Shown here piece by piece: positions 17,118 to 25,710 of a stretch of DNA of 53,400 nt (positions are counted from its first letter, which is position 1; every line of letters starts with the position of its first letter). Location of the stretch: positions 1-53,400 of the forward strand of contig NZ_JAUYSS010000063.1 of the NCBI RefSeq assembly GCF_030695525.1, given 5' to 3'. The DNA is from Daejeonella sp. (GTDB taxonomy: Bacteria > Bacteroidota > Bacteroidia > Sphingobacteriales > Sphingobacteriaceae). The translations under genes and the position numbers were made by a program. Below the pieces are notes generated by a model. The model was not told the DNA's origin, did not search any database, and saw only the letters and a list, made by a program, of their open reading frames with translations.

Positions 17118-17309
17118 ATGAGAATCTTACGCACCGCCAACTGGCACCTTGGTAAAGGTTCCGAAAATTCTCTCATTGGGAAGAACAAACGAGAGTACCT
17201 CCAGAAATTATATAGAAAGCACGCAGTAATTACCAATTCAGGAAATCGGATCCACGTGATGGAATCCAAGCAATTAGCGCGTCCGAATGGAAATGCAAAA
17301 TTTCCTTAG
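17118..17309 (+). pseudogene. Fragment resembling the start of SbcD
   Basis: The frame opens MRILRTANWHLGKGS, close to the MKILHTADWHLGK that begins SbcD/Mre11 nucleases (two of the metal-ligand positions are changed: His to Arg, Asp to Asn). After about 14 residues the similarity ends, and the frame stops at 63 residues versus ~400 for SbcD. Best read as a decayed 5' end left by a deletion or insertion at this junction. Confidence 0.5.
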
Positions 17310-17527
17310 GGGGCATTCTTATTTTAGGATTACTAAAGGCTATAAAGCTTCTACATCATCTTAGCCATTTCAATAGTATTTATAGAACAGCATGAACAAA
17401 GTGAATTTCTAGCGGATATAGAACATGATTGTAATGACCTAATCACTCTTATAAAATGCACAATGATGCCTTAGAAACATTTATCATATAAAATTATTAG
17501 ATTGTAATTTAAAAAAACAGAAAAATG
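17310..17527. other. AT-rich spacer before the ATPase cassette
   Basis: No gene seen. The sequence becomes markedly AT-rich from here to about 20610, in contrast to the hsdM/rhuM genes before and the MazG-like gene after. Confidence 0.5.
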
Positions 17528-17998
17528 ATGCAGGGTGATTTAGAAAAAAATACAATTACAATCTATTTTGATGCCCCTAAGCCTTTTGAAGCTACCAACA
17601 TAAAGCCACTGAATGGTATTGCAGGCTTATATTTTATCTTCACTTCATCCATTCAGGTTCAATATCCGTTTAATAAATCAAAATTGCTCTATATAGGAAT
17701 GAGTGAAAAAAGAACAAATAGTATAAGGAGCAGGCTAGGCGGTCATTTTGATGGAAAATCCAAAAATATAGGGCTATCTAACTATCGAAAAATTGAACCG
17801 TTATGGTTTACTTATATAAATATTGAAATGCTTAGAAATATTTGGGCATTTAGGGTGGAAGACCTAGAGAGTTATTTTATTCTAAATTTCGTAGAGCATT
17901 TTGGAGTTTACCCCATCTGCAATAATAAAACTGGATTTGAAATCCTTAATAATACACTGACTACAGATTTTAAAATTGATTGGGACTATTTTAAATAA
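17528..17998 (+). CDS. GIY-YIG-like nuclease (putative)
   Basis: 157 residues from the ATG at 17525 or 156 from the ATG at 17528. The motif GLYFIF (34-39) followed by LLYIGMSE (54-61) and RSRLGGHF (68-75) fits the GIY-x(n)-YIG core and the following Arg/His of the GIY-YIG fold. A later LESYFILNF supplies a possible catalytic Glu. If correct it is a small DNA-cleaving domain without a separate binding domain. It is the first gene of an AT-rich cassette: the next gene starts 8 nt after its stop, and that one overlaps the ATPase gene. Confidence 0.6.
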   Translation: MQGDLEKNTITIYFDAPKPFEATNIKPLNGIAGLYFIFTSSIQVQYPFNKSKLLYIGMSEKRTNSIRSRLGGHFDGKSKNIGLSNYRKIEPLWFTYINIEMLRNIWAFRVEDLESYFILNFVEHFGVYPICNNKTGFEILNNTLTTDFKIDWDYFK

Positions 17999-18005
17999 CA
18001 AATGC

Positions 18006-18197
18006 ATGAAAGAAGATGATGTTAAATCAGGCAAGGAAATCCTTGATGCTTTTTTTACAGATATAGCAACTATTGAAAATGTTGATAAGGAAATTGCTAA
18101 AAGTCTGACTGAGTTATATTTTACTAATAAGCTTTCAGATAAGAATGTTGTAAATGAATTACAAAAACTAAGGCTTCAAAATGGTGACAAAGATTGA
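18006..18197 (+). CDS. 63-residue partner protein
   Basis: Starts at ATG 18006 (MKEDDVKSGKEILDAFF). A longer frame from 17976 would overlap the previous gene by 23 nt. The protein is acidic and wholly helical by eye (FFTDIATIENVDKEIAKSLTELYF). It overlaps the ATPase start (18181) by 17 nt, so translation is coupled. Small proteins of this sort are common partners of SMC-like ATPases in defence systems. No family recognised. Confidence 0.65.
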   Translation: MKEDDVKSGKEILDAFFTDIATIENVDKEIAKSLTELYFTNKLSDKNVVNELQKLRLQNGDKD

Positions 18198-20610
18198 AAA
18201 TATATTAATTTCTGGGATCCGTGGAATAATGAACACGGTGACACTTCCATTAAACGAAAAATCCATTTTATTATATGGTGATAATGGAACAGGGAAAAGT
18301 AGTATATCTGACTCTGTTGAATGGTTTTATACAGACAAGGTATCTCATCTGGCTGGTAGCGAGATCGATTTGAAAGATGCTTTAAGAAATGCTTATTTAG
18401 CCAATTCCGATAATTCCTTTGTTAAAGTTGAGTACAATAAAAATATTTTTAATACGACTAAAAGCCTCATTTACAAGAAAGGGAAATTAATATCAGAAAT
18501 TTCTAATTCAACAACAGAGTTTGAAAAGTATTTTTCAGAGTCAGAAAATGAAAACTTGATTCTGCGTTATCAATTCTTAAGAGACTTTGTTGATCAGACA
18601 AAAGGAGATAAGTTAAAATTTCTTTCTGATATTATTGGCTTTTCTGAGGTTACCAAAACAAAAGACGTTTTAAGAAAAGCATTTAATTCGATTAAATCGG
18701 AAATTAAAACTCAAAATTTTGAAGCTCAGATTAATGTTCAAAAACAAACATTAATTGAAAAAATTGGTGCTGCAGTTAGTCAGGAGAGAAATTTATTCGA
18801 AAAGATAAATGAAATAATTGTGTCATTAAATACTGGCATAACAGTTACATCCATTGATGATATTAATATTTTCCTAGATCATCTTAAAAAACCCGCTAAT
18901 ACTAAACAGCTGACAGAACTTCAATTTTTAGAAAACACCAGTGCCTTTCTCTCTACTTTTAAGAGTGAAGTATTGTTTATTGATGTGGAGTTTAAGAAAT
19001 ATTTCGATGAATTTAATAAAATAGCTGATGATGTTCAAGGCATCATGAAAACCTTTTTAGCCGAGCTATTAAAATCAGGAGAAACAGTATTAACCAAGAA
19101 ATTTCATAAAGAAGACAGCTGTCCCCTTTGCCTTCAGCCACAAAGCATTGAAGAATTAAGGCTAGATATACAAAACCGCTTAAAAGAAATTGAAGAATCT
19201 ACAAAAAAGAAAGCTGCATTTGATGTTGCAAAACAATCGATTTTAAACATTTGTTCAGATAGACTCAATAGAGTTGAGATGGCAATGAGTGATATTTCTT
19301 TAAACGAACCAGAAAATGAGAATATTAAACATTCATTGAATGGTTTGAAGCAAAGACTAATAAATTATCAAAAGGCAGCTACTGAAAAAGTTACTTCAGG
19401 AAACAAATTGCCTTATGCAGAAACTCTAATCCTTACTGAAGCGGATTTTAATATTCAAGGTACAATTGCAGATAGGATTGAAATCCTAAAAGCTAGGATG
19501 AAAAGCGATAACTCAACTGAGTTATATGCAAATGTATCTGCAGCAAAAGATGCTTTTTTGAAGATAAAGCAATTTGAAAAGGAAAGAGAAAAGCTTGAAC
19601 ACCAAAAAAACTCTTTAGAACTGATATACAATGAATTTGTTAAACGGCAAAAGGAGGGATTAGATAATTTTATAAATACATTCTCTGGTTACATTAACGA
19701 CTTTTACCAATACATGAACCCTGGCGAATTATTCCAGGAAATCAGAATTGTAATTATTGGTGAAGATGATGATCTGGATGGCATTACTATTGAATATAAA
19801 TACAATGATGTTTGGGTTTCACCACCTCAGAAATATTTTAGTGAATCACACCTTAATTGTTTTGGTATCTCATTTTTCTTAGCATCGGTTATTGCTTTTA
19901 ATAAAATTAACAAGTTTATAATTCTGGACGATGTAATCTCGAGCTTTGACACCAATCACAGACAAAGGTTTGCTAATTTATTATTTGAAAAATTTTCTGA
20001 TTACCAGATAGTCTTGTTGACACATGAAGCTGAATGGTTCAAGTATGTCCGACAATTGGCTAAAAGAAAAAACTGGCTAATTGGAGAGATAAAGTGGACA
20101 GAGTCAGATGGAACATACCTAGAAGAAAAGCCAAATGATTTGAAAGCCTTTATCGAAACAGAGCTTGCTAAAAGCTCTATTGAGGCTTTAGGAAATCCAA
20201 TCAGGAAATATTTAGAATTTACACTAAAAGAAATCTGCTTGAATTTTGATGTAAAGGTTAGTTTCAGGTTGAACGACGTGAATGAGAAAAGAATGCCAGA
20301 TGAATTATTAAGTGAATTAAAATCAAAAATAAATAAAAATGGTGGCCAGGATTTAAAAGCAAAATTCCCGGTTATTGAACGTGTAACTAACTCAGTATTA
20401 CTAGGTAATTTGCTTTCACATGATAATCCATTTAACCCAAAACTGGGGGATTTAAAAGCATTTTGGACAGATATACAAGAATTCGAGCAAATATTTACCT
20501 GTCAAGATACAGAATGTAAAAGACCTAAAGTTTCCATGAAAAATTATGACAACGTCGCTAAGAAAATTAGGTGCGGTTGCGATAAGACTAAATATGATTG
20601 GAAAGAATAA
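18181..20610 (+). CDS. SMC/Rad50-like AAA ATPase with zinc hook and unusual C-terminal domain
   Basis: 809 residues. N-terminal ATPase half with Walker A GDNGTGKS (33-40). Two helical arms (about 160-310 and 320-500) meet at CPLC (314-317), a Rad50-type hook. The C-terminal ATPase half has a signature-like SESHLNCFG (554-562), Walker B FIILDDVISSFD (579-590) and H-loop LLTHE (612-616). After the ATPase come about 150 extra residues: a helical region (660-770) with RKYLE (675-679) and GNLLSHD (742-748), the latter resembling motifs of some HEPN families, then a cysteine cluster C774-C779-C798-C800. This plan recalls Lamassu-type and RloC-type defence ATPases, but assignment to either is inference. 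Confidence 0.85.
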   Translation: MVTKIENILISGIRGIMNTVTLPLNEKSILLYGDNGTGKSSISDSVEWFYTDKVSHLAGSEIDLKDALRNAYLANSDNSFVKVEYNKNIFNTTKSLIYKKGKLISEISNSTTEFEKYFSESENENLILRYQFLRDFVDQTKGDKLKFLSDIIGFSEVTKTKDVLRKAFNSIKSEIKTQNFEAQINVQKQTLIEKIGAAVSQERNLFEKINEIIVSLNTGITVTSIDDINIFLDHLKKPANTKQLTELQFLENTSAFLSTFKSEVLFIDVEFKKYFDEFNKIADDVQGIMKTFLAELLKSGETVLTKKFHKEDSCPLCLQPQSIEELRLDIQNRLKEIEESTKKKAAFDVAKQSILNICSDRLNRVEMAMSDISLNEPENENIKHSLNGLKQRLINYQKAATEKVTSGNKLPYAETLILTEADFNIQGTIADRIEILKARMKSDNSTELYANVSAAKDAFLKIKQFEKEREKLEHQKNSLELIYNEFVKRQKEGLDNFINTFSGYINDFYQYMNPGELFQEIRIVIIGEDDDLDGITIEYKYNDVWVSPPQKYFSESHLNCFGISFFLASVIAFNKINKFIILDDVISSFDTNHRQRFANLLFEKFSDYQIVLLTHEAEWFKYVRQLAKRKNWLIGEIKWTESDGTYLEEKPNDLKAFIETELAKSSIEALGNPIRKYLEFTLKEICLNFDVKVSFRLNDVNEKRMPDELLSELKSKINKNGGQDLKAKFPVIERVTNSVLLGNLLSHDNPFNPKLGDLKAFWTDIQEFEQIFTCQDTECKRPKVSMKNYDNVAKKIRCGCDKTKYDWKE

Positions 20611-20801
20611 ATAAGTGAACTTAAAAACTGCTCCCTATTTAAATGATACTTTCCTTCTTTGTTGAATGTTGATCAAAATACATAAGATCATAACAACAAA
20701 GAACCTAAAAGCTATTTTATGGGATATTTGATAAACTACTGCTGGTGAAGCCCATGTGAACCTAATGGTGCATGTCGGCTCCAAAACATTTATCTTGCAT
20801 T
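20611..20801. other. Spacer between the ATPase and MazG-like genes
   Basis: Contains an imperfect hairpin: TTCTTTGTTG (20655-20664) pairs exactly with CAACAAAGAA (20694-20703), with inner GATC/GATC pairing. It lacks a clear T-run. It could end the cassette transcript or stabilise its 3' end. Confidence 0.45.
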
Positions 20802-21134
20802 ATGAACAACTGGCAATCCCTCCAACAAAAACTCATTGAATTCAGAAACGATCGTGACTGGGAACAATTTCATAACCCCAAAGACCTTGCACTTGCAATA
20901 TCTATTGAGGCATCCGAGTTAAACGAATTGTTTCTTTGGAAAAAGCCTGAAGAAGCCGATGTTGAAAAGGTAAAAGAAGAACTTGCAGATATTTTTGCCT
21001 ATGCTCTCCTTCTGGCAGAAAAATACAATCTGGATGTAGATGAGATTGTCTTAAACAAGATTAGCAAAAACGCGGAGAAATATCCGGTGGATAAATCTAA
21101 AGGAACCTCTAAGAAATACAACGAACTCGGATGA
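20802..21134 (+). CDS. MazG-like nucleotide pyrophosphohydrolase
   Basis: 110 residues from the ATG at 20802 (MNNWQSLQQKLIEFRNDRDW). The metal-binding pattern ExxE...ExxD is present (EASELNELFLWKKPE, then KEELADIFAYALL), as in short MazG/all-alpha NTP pyrophosphatases that hydrolyse NTPs or dNTPs to the monophosphate. Its stop overlaps the start of the DUF2075 gene (ATGA at 21131), so they form one operon. In restriction and defence islands such enzymes are thought to alter nucleotide pools or signals; here that is inference. Confidence 0.85.
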   Translation: MNNWQSLQQKLIEFRNDRDWEQFHNPKDLALAISIEASELNELFLWKKPEEADVEKVKEELADIFAYALLLAEKYNLDVDEIVLNKISKNAEKYPVDKSKGTSKKYNELG

Positions 21135-23020
21135 TCATCTACCAGGCAAGTAAAGCAGGGTTTCTAAATGATATCCTTTCCAACGATATCGAAAACATTG
21201 TCCATGAAGAGATGATCGCTTACGGCAATAAGCGGGTTGGATTAAGTGAACTCGCCTCCTGGAGAAATTCCTTGCAGTTTATGAGTAATGTTCTTCACGA
21301 TTCTGAGATTCCCCCAGATTGTAATGTTGCGATAGAATACCATATTCCACAAACATCGAAACGGCTTGACTTTATCATTACCGGTCTTAACAAAGACAAA
21401 ATTGATCACGCCATTCTTATTGAGCTAAAACAATGGTCCACAGCTGAATTAACTAACAAAGACAGCATTATAAAAACTCACTTCCAGGGGCGCTTAACGG
21501 AAACAACACACCCTTGTTATCAGGCCTGGTCATATTCAGCATTGTTGAACGGCTTTAATGAAACTGTCTATGAGGAAAAAATTCAATTAAGACCGTGTGC
21601 TTACCTGCATAATTATACAGATGATGGGGTAATAACTAACCCTTTCTATGGAGAATATATAGAAAAGGCTCCGATGTTCTTAAAACCGGATGCTCACAAA
21701 CTACGGGAATTTATAAAACAGTTCGTCAAATTTGGCGATAGCACAAATATTTTATATCGTATTGATCATGGTCGTATTAAACCTTCTAAAAGCCTGGCTG
21801 ATAGTCTTGCAGCTATGCTTACCGGTAAAGATGAGTTCATATTGATTGACGATCAAAAGATTGTGTATGAAACGGCTATGCTGGCTGCGCAATCTTCTGA
21901 ATCCAGTAAAAACGTTTTGATTGTTGAAGGTGGGCCGGGTACAGGTAAATCAGTTGTGGCAGTTAACCTGCTTGTAAAATTGACTGAAAAAGGTTTACTG
22001 GCACAATATGTAACAAAGAATGCAGCACCCCGAAGTGTATATGAAAGTAAACTGACCGGCACATTAAAAAAAACTGTCATATCTAATCTGTTCAAAGGCT
22101 CAGGTGCATATATCGACACGCCTGAAAATACATTTGACGCATTAATAGTTGATGAAGCCCATCGCCTGAACGCAAAGTCGGGTATGTTTAAGAACCTGGG
22201 CGAAAATCAAATTAAAGAACTAATCCAAGCTTCAAAATTCTCTGTGTTTTTTGTCGATGAAGATCAGAAAGTTACTCTGCTGGATATTGGAGAAAAGCAG
22301 GAAATTGTCAGATGGGCAGAATCTATGGGCGCTAAGGTCCATCAGATGGAGCTTAGTTCACAGTTCAGATGCAATGGATCGGATGGATATCTGGCCTGGT
22401 TGGATCATACTTTGCAAATCCGGGAAACAGCTAATACTCTCCTTGATCAAAAGGAGTATGATTTCAGAGTTTTGAAATCACCGGTTGAACTTCGTAATCT
22501 GATTGTCGAAAAAAATAAGCATAGAAATAAATCACGGATGGTAGCCGGTTATTGCTGGGACTGGGTAAGTCAGAAAAATCCCGAGGCGTTTGACATTTGT
22601 ATGCCGGAATTTGATTTTGCTATGCGCTGGAATCTCACAACCGACGGTAGCTTATGGATAATGAGCCCGGATTCTGTTAGTGAAATTGGTTGCATCCATA
22701 CCTGTCAGGGCTTAGAGGTAGACTACATAGGTGTGATTGTAGGGGATGATCTGATTGTTAGAAATGGCCAGGTAATTACCAATCCGGCTAAACGATCTAA
22801 AAATGATTCTTCTGTTAAAGGCTATAAGTCAAGGTTGAAATCTGATCCTGAGAAAACTATGGCAGAAATGGATAAGATAATTAAAAACACCTACCGGACT
22901 TTGATGACCCGGGGCATGAAGGGGTGTTATGTTTATTGCGTGGATGAGGAGACTGGGGAGTACTTGAAAGACAATCTCAAAATTGATAACGATCCATTAA
23001 ACCATCAAAATTTCAAATAG
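21131..23020 (+). CDS. DUF2075 P-loop ATPase/helicase with nuclease-like N-terminus
   Basis: 629 residues. The N-terminal ~200 residues contain RLDFIITG...HAILIELKQW (D80, E98-L-K100), the D-ExK spacing of a PD-(D/E)XK nuclease fold. Then come Walker A EGGPGTGKS (266-274), Walker B ALIVDEAHRL and a helicase-like C-terminal half with SSQFRCNGSDGYLAW and HTCQGLEVDYIGVIVG. These are features of DUF2075 proteins, which are related to superfamily 1 helicases. It probably acts on nucleic acid. It is overlapped by the MazG-like gene and directly followed by a PD-(D/E)XK gene with no gap. Confidence 0.85.
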   Translation: MIIYQASKAGFLNDILSNDIENIVHEEMIAYGNKRVGLSELASWRNSLQFMSNVLHDSEIPPDCNVAIEYHIPQTSKRLDFIITGLNKDKIDHAILIELKQWSTAELTNKDSIIKTHFQGRLTETTHPCYQAWSYSALLNGFNETVYEEKIQLRPCAYLHNYTDDGVITNPFYGEYIEKAPMFLKPDAHKLREFIKQFVKFGDSTNILYRIDHGRIKPSKSLADSLAAMLTGKDEFILIDDQKIVYETAMLAAQSSESSKNVLIVEGGPGTGKSVVAVNLLVKLTEKGLLAQYVTKNAAPRSVYESKLTGTLKKTVISNLFKGSGAYIDTPENTFDALIVDEAHRLNAKSGMFKNLGENQIKELIQASKFSVFFVDEDQKVTLLDIGEKQEIVRWAESMGAKVHQMELSSQFRCNGSDGYLAWLDHTLQIRETANTLLDQKEYDFRVLKSPVELRNLIVEKNKHRNKSRMVAGYCWDWVSQKNPEAFDICMPEFDFAMRWNLTTDGSLWIMSPDSVSEIGCIHTCQGLEVDYIGVIVGDDLIVRNGQVITNPAKRSKNDSSVKGYKSRLKSDPEKTMAEMDKIIKNTYRTLMTRGMKGCYVYCVDEETGEYLKDNLKIDNDPLNHQNFK

Positions 23021-24193
23021 ATGATTCAAACAACTCAATATCGGCTTTTAGACCAGGTGATTGTCATAAATAAAAAATACAAGGAAATTACCAGAATTAC
23101 AGGTGAGGGATATAATATATTTCAGATCCTCAAAATGGGTACGGCTGAAAACAGATTACATTCGGCATTTATTGCAGACCTGTTAAACCCTAAAGGTGAA
23201 CATCTCCATGGAGATGTATTTCTCAAATTATTCGTCGAAGAGTTCATTGGAAGTGATTTTGTATTTGATTCTAATACGGCAATAGTCGAAGTAGAGAAAT
23301 ATATTGGGCCAATTAGTGCCGACAAAACAAGAGGTGGTAGAATTGACATCTTTATAAGTGATAAAAATAATACGCAAATCTTTATAGAAAATAAGATTTA
23401 TGCTGGCGATCAGGAAAACCAGCTAGTAAGATACTTCAACTCTAATCCCAAAGCACATCTGATATATTTATGCCTTCATGCTAATGAAGTTTCAAAATTT
23501 AGCTGCAAAGACCTGGAACTTGGGAAGGATTTTCACATTAGAAATTACAACCATCATATTTTAAACTGGCTCCATAAATGCAGGATGGAAGCAGTTTCGC
23601 ATCCTTTACTACGAGAGACAATAACACAATATCTTAATATTGTAAAATATCTAACCGGTAAAACCATCAATAACGACATGAAAAACGAACTAGCTGAACT
23701 TATCACAAAGGATAAAGAATATCTTGAAGCGGCCTTTGCTATATCCTCAAACGTTGATGAAGCTTGTATTTTATTGCTTGATCGCTTCAAATCGATACTT
23801 CAAGAAATCGCAGACGAATTGGATTTGATATTTGAATATTCAATAGATTGGAATAAAAAATATAATGGTTTTATATTTTATAGAAAGACCTGGAATAAAG
23901 CCAGTATAAATTTCCAGTTTCAGAATTATGCAAGTAACCTTGTCTATGGCATTTCTTTGGATGAGGAAGCAGCAAATGTCGATGACAAAACAATTACAGA
24001 AACATTTGATATTCTAAAAGAGTTAGGAGGCAATTCAAATAGCTGGTGGCCTTTCTACAAAAAGATGGAACAACCCTATCTTGACTGGGAAAGCAAGGAG
24101 CCCTGGCTGGCAATTATTGACGGTTCAATCAAAAACGTTATCTATACCAAAGTAAAAGAGATTAATGGATTAATTGGAGAATATCCGTTATAA
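23021..24193 (+). CDS. PD-(D/E)XK nuclease superfamily protein
   Basis: 390 residues. The N-terminal domain shows D109 (GGRIDIFIS) and E123-N-K125 (IFIENKIYAGDQENQLVRY), the catalytic D-ExK arrangement of PDDEXK nucleases with a following Gln/Arg helix. The rest is helical and ends in a beta-rich region (WNKASINFQFQNYASN). It starts at the base after the DUF2075 stop, so the two are co-translated. The target is unknown; the context suggests DNA cleavage in a defence role. Confidence 0.8.
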   Translation: MIQTTQYRLLDQVIVINKKYKEITRITGEGYNIFQILKMGTAENRLHSAFIADLLNPKGEHLHGDVFLKLFVEEFIGSDFVFDSNTAIVEVEKYIGPISADKTRGGRIDIFISDKNNTQIFIENKIYAGDQENQLVRYFNSNPKAHLIYLCLHANEVSKFSCKDLELGKDFHIRNYNHHILNWLHKCRMEAVSHPLLRETITQYLNIVKYLTGKTINNDMKNELAELITKDKEYLEAAFAISSNVDEACILLLDRFKSILQEIADELDLIFEYSIDWNKKYNGFIFYRKTWNKASINFQFQNYASNLVYGISLDEEAANVDDKTITETFDILKELGGNSNSWWPFYKKMEQPYLDWESKEPWLAIIDGSIKNVIYTKVKEINGLIGEYPL

Positions 24194-24268
24194 AATTTGA
24201 TGGCCCATTTTATTCAAGTTTATTTTTAAAGGAATACTTGATTTTAATTTATCTCTAATATTTTAACA

Positions 24269-24847
24269 ATGACTGAAGACTATTCAAAATATTATTTTTT
24301 GGAAAAATACCTGGAAGATGAGGTCAATATTAATTTTCACCGAAACAAGGTACTTACCACTAAAGAATTCTTTAGCATAGTTATCTGGAAATCCAACCGT
24401 CCGAAAAAACAGATTGCTGCAAGTATTGCAAAAAATGCTAATGGAAACCTTACAGAAGGAGTGAAATTCCTGACAAATCAACTTTACACTGCTACTAATC
24501 ATGAGACAAGAATGGGAATTCTCCTTGATCTCGATGGAATAGGTCTGCCCATGGCCAGCGCAATTCTTACCATCTTATATCCCAATGATTTTACGATTTA
24601 TGACTACAGAGTTGCTGGTGAGCTTTACAAGAAGGTGGAGAAAAAGCCTGTTGATCTAACAAATATTGGTGATAAGCAAAATCGTTGGAAAGCGTACTTA
24701 CAGTTCGTTAAAGATGTAAGAAATTGGGAGGGAAGTGAATCACAGAGCCTGAGAACAAAAGATCAATGTTTATGGGGTAAGTCCTTTCATGATCAGTTAG
24801 AAGAAGATTTGGAAAGCATGTTCAATGGGAAAAGATTAGACATTTAA
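24269..24847 (+). CDS. Hypothetical protein with a helix-hairpin-helix-like segment
   Basis: 192 residues, soluble. Residues 84-105 (ILLDLDGIGLPMASAILTIL) fit a DNA-binding helix-hairpin-helix, and YPNDFTIYDYRV follows, as in DNA glycosylase-like folds where an Asp comes after the hairpin. Lys/Arg-rich N-terminal part. It lies 75 bp after the PD-(D/E)XK gene, probably as the last gene of the island. Function unknown; nucleic-acid binding is inferred. Confidence 0.65.
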   Translation: MTEDYSKYYFLEKYLEDEVNINFHRNKVLTTKEFFSIVIWKSNRPKKQIAASIAKNANGNLTEGVKFLTNQLYTATNHETRMGILLDLDGIGLPMASAILTILYPNDFTIYDYRVAGELYKKVEKKPVDLTNIGDKQNRWKAYLQFVKDVRNWEGSESQSLRTKDQCLWGKSFHDQLEEDLESMFNGKRLDI

Positions 24848-24969
24848 ATCTTACAGAATCCTCTAGAACTGCGAAGCAATGGTCCCTAGTTTAAAATTTG
24901 ACATTTCAATCAGATTGATCATTAGGAATCCTCAGACAACTTCCTTTCAAACAATTGATAGAAACCCTG

Positions 24970-25374
24970 TTACTTCCCCCTTAGTAGATCATTTTTCTCA
25001 CGCTCGCTCTGTAGTAATCTTTCAAGCAGTTCGACCTTTTCGTTATATAGCTCAACAATCTTATCTATTGGATTAAAAGTGCTATTAAATGCATAGACGG
25101 CTCCGTTGTTTGTACTGTTATCATTAAATGTGTTAAAGTAATTTATAACAGCTTCTTCGTTAAAATTCTTCACCGCCTCAACTGTCACCCCCAATACCTT
25201 GGCAATCTTCTCCAACGCTCCCTCCTCAACCTCCGCACTCTGCTCGATCTTCGAAACCGCCTGCTGGCTAATTCCTAATTCCGCAGCCAAAACCTCCTGC
25301 TTCATTCCCCTTAATTCGCGGATTCTGCTGATCTTTTTTCCAATATGAGCGGTAGGTGGCGTTGTAGTTTCCAT
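24970..25374 (-). CDS. XRE-family transcriptional regulator
   Basis: 134 residues. HTH_3 domain at about 11-66: IGKKISRIRELRGMKQEVLAAELGISQQAVSKIEQ. The C-terminal part ends in a coiled helix (VELYNEKVELLERLLQSEREKNDLL) that may mediate dimerisation. Transcribed divergently from a decayed start codon at 25491. The shared spacer holds the palindrome TGGTAAAATACCA, a likely self-operator. The same promoter region is repeated at 28207-28380. Confidence 0.88.
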   Translation of the reverse strand: METTTPPTAHIGKKISRIRELRGMKQEVLAAELGISQQAVSKIEQSAEVEEGALEKIAKVLGVTVEAVKNFNEEAVINYFNTFNDNSTNNGAVYAFNSTFNPIDKIVELYNEKVELLERLLQSEREKNDLLRGK

Positions 25375-25420
25375 AATTCAAATATATAAAATTTCGATGC
25401 GGTAAAAAACAAGTCATTTA

Positions 25421-25433
25421 TGGTAAAATACCA
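25421..25433. promoter_or_regulatory. TGGTA-AAA-TACCA palindrome
   Basis: Perfect 13-bp dyad about 47 bp upstream of the XRE start codon, conserved at 28262-28274 in the second copy. Plausible operator for the XRE regulator. Confidence 0.5.
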
Positions 25434-25453
25434 GTCGCTATGGTTCGGTACCG

Positions 25454-25488
25454 CCCTTCAATGATTGAACTTAACAAAAATTGAAGGG
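25454..25488 (+). promoter_or_regulatory. Leader hairpin ending 2 nt before a start codon
   Basis: CCCTTCAAT (25454-25462) pairs with ATTGAAGGG (25480-25488), immediately before the ATG at 25491. The same hairpin (28295-28303 with 28321-28329) precedes the intact HEPN-type gene at 28332, so it may restrain translation there. Confidence 0.5.
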
Positions 25489-25490
25489 AT

Positions 25491-25541
25491 ATGCAAGAAC
25501 GAAATGCACCTACTCAACGATTTTCGGGAGTACAATTTTGA
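25491..25541 (+). pseudogene. Remnant start of a HEPN-type gene
   Basis: The frame reads MQERNAPTQRFSGVQF and then TGA. It aligns with MQELITPTQKSAGAQF, the start of the intact protein at 28332. Only the first 16 codons survive; the sequence after the stop is unrelated. Confidence 0.65.
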
Positions 25542-25710
25542 TTTCTTAGAGCGCCTTTTCTGCTTTTGGGTAAATGTTTAAGCCAATACACCTCCTGTGC
25601 CTCTCCGCGATGCACACTCAGGGGGTTTTTTCTCTTTTCAAGCATTATATATTTATTCAAATTGAATTTTGACAGGCCAAATTTCGTACCCTCTTATCAG
25701 GACTAATTTC

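Larger units (their letters stand above)
25367..25539. repeat. Duplicated divergent promoter region, copy A
   Basis: About 173 bp align with 28207-28380 with few differences. It starts at the start codon of the XRE gene (GTTTCCAT) and ends inside the first codons of a + strand gene. In this copy the regulator is intact but the + strand frame stops after 16 codons. Confidence 0.8.
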
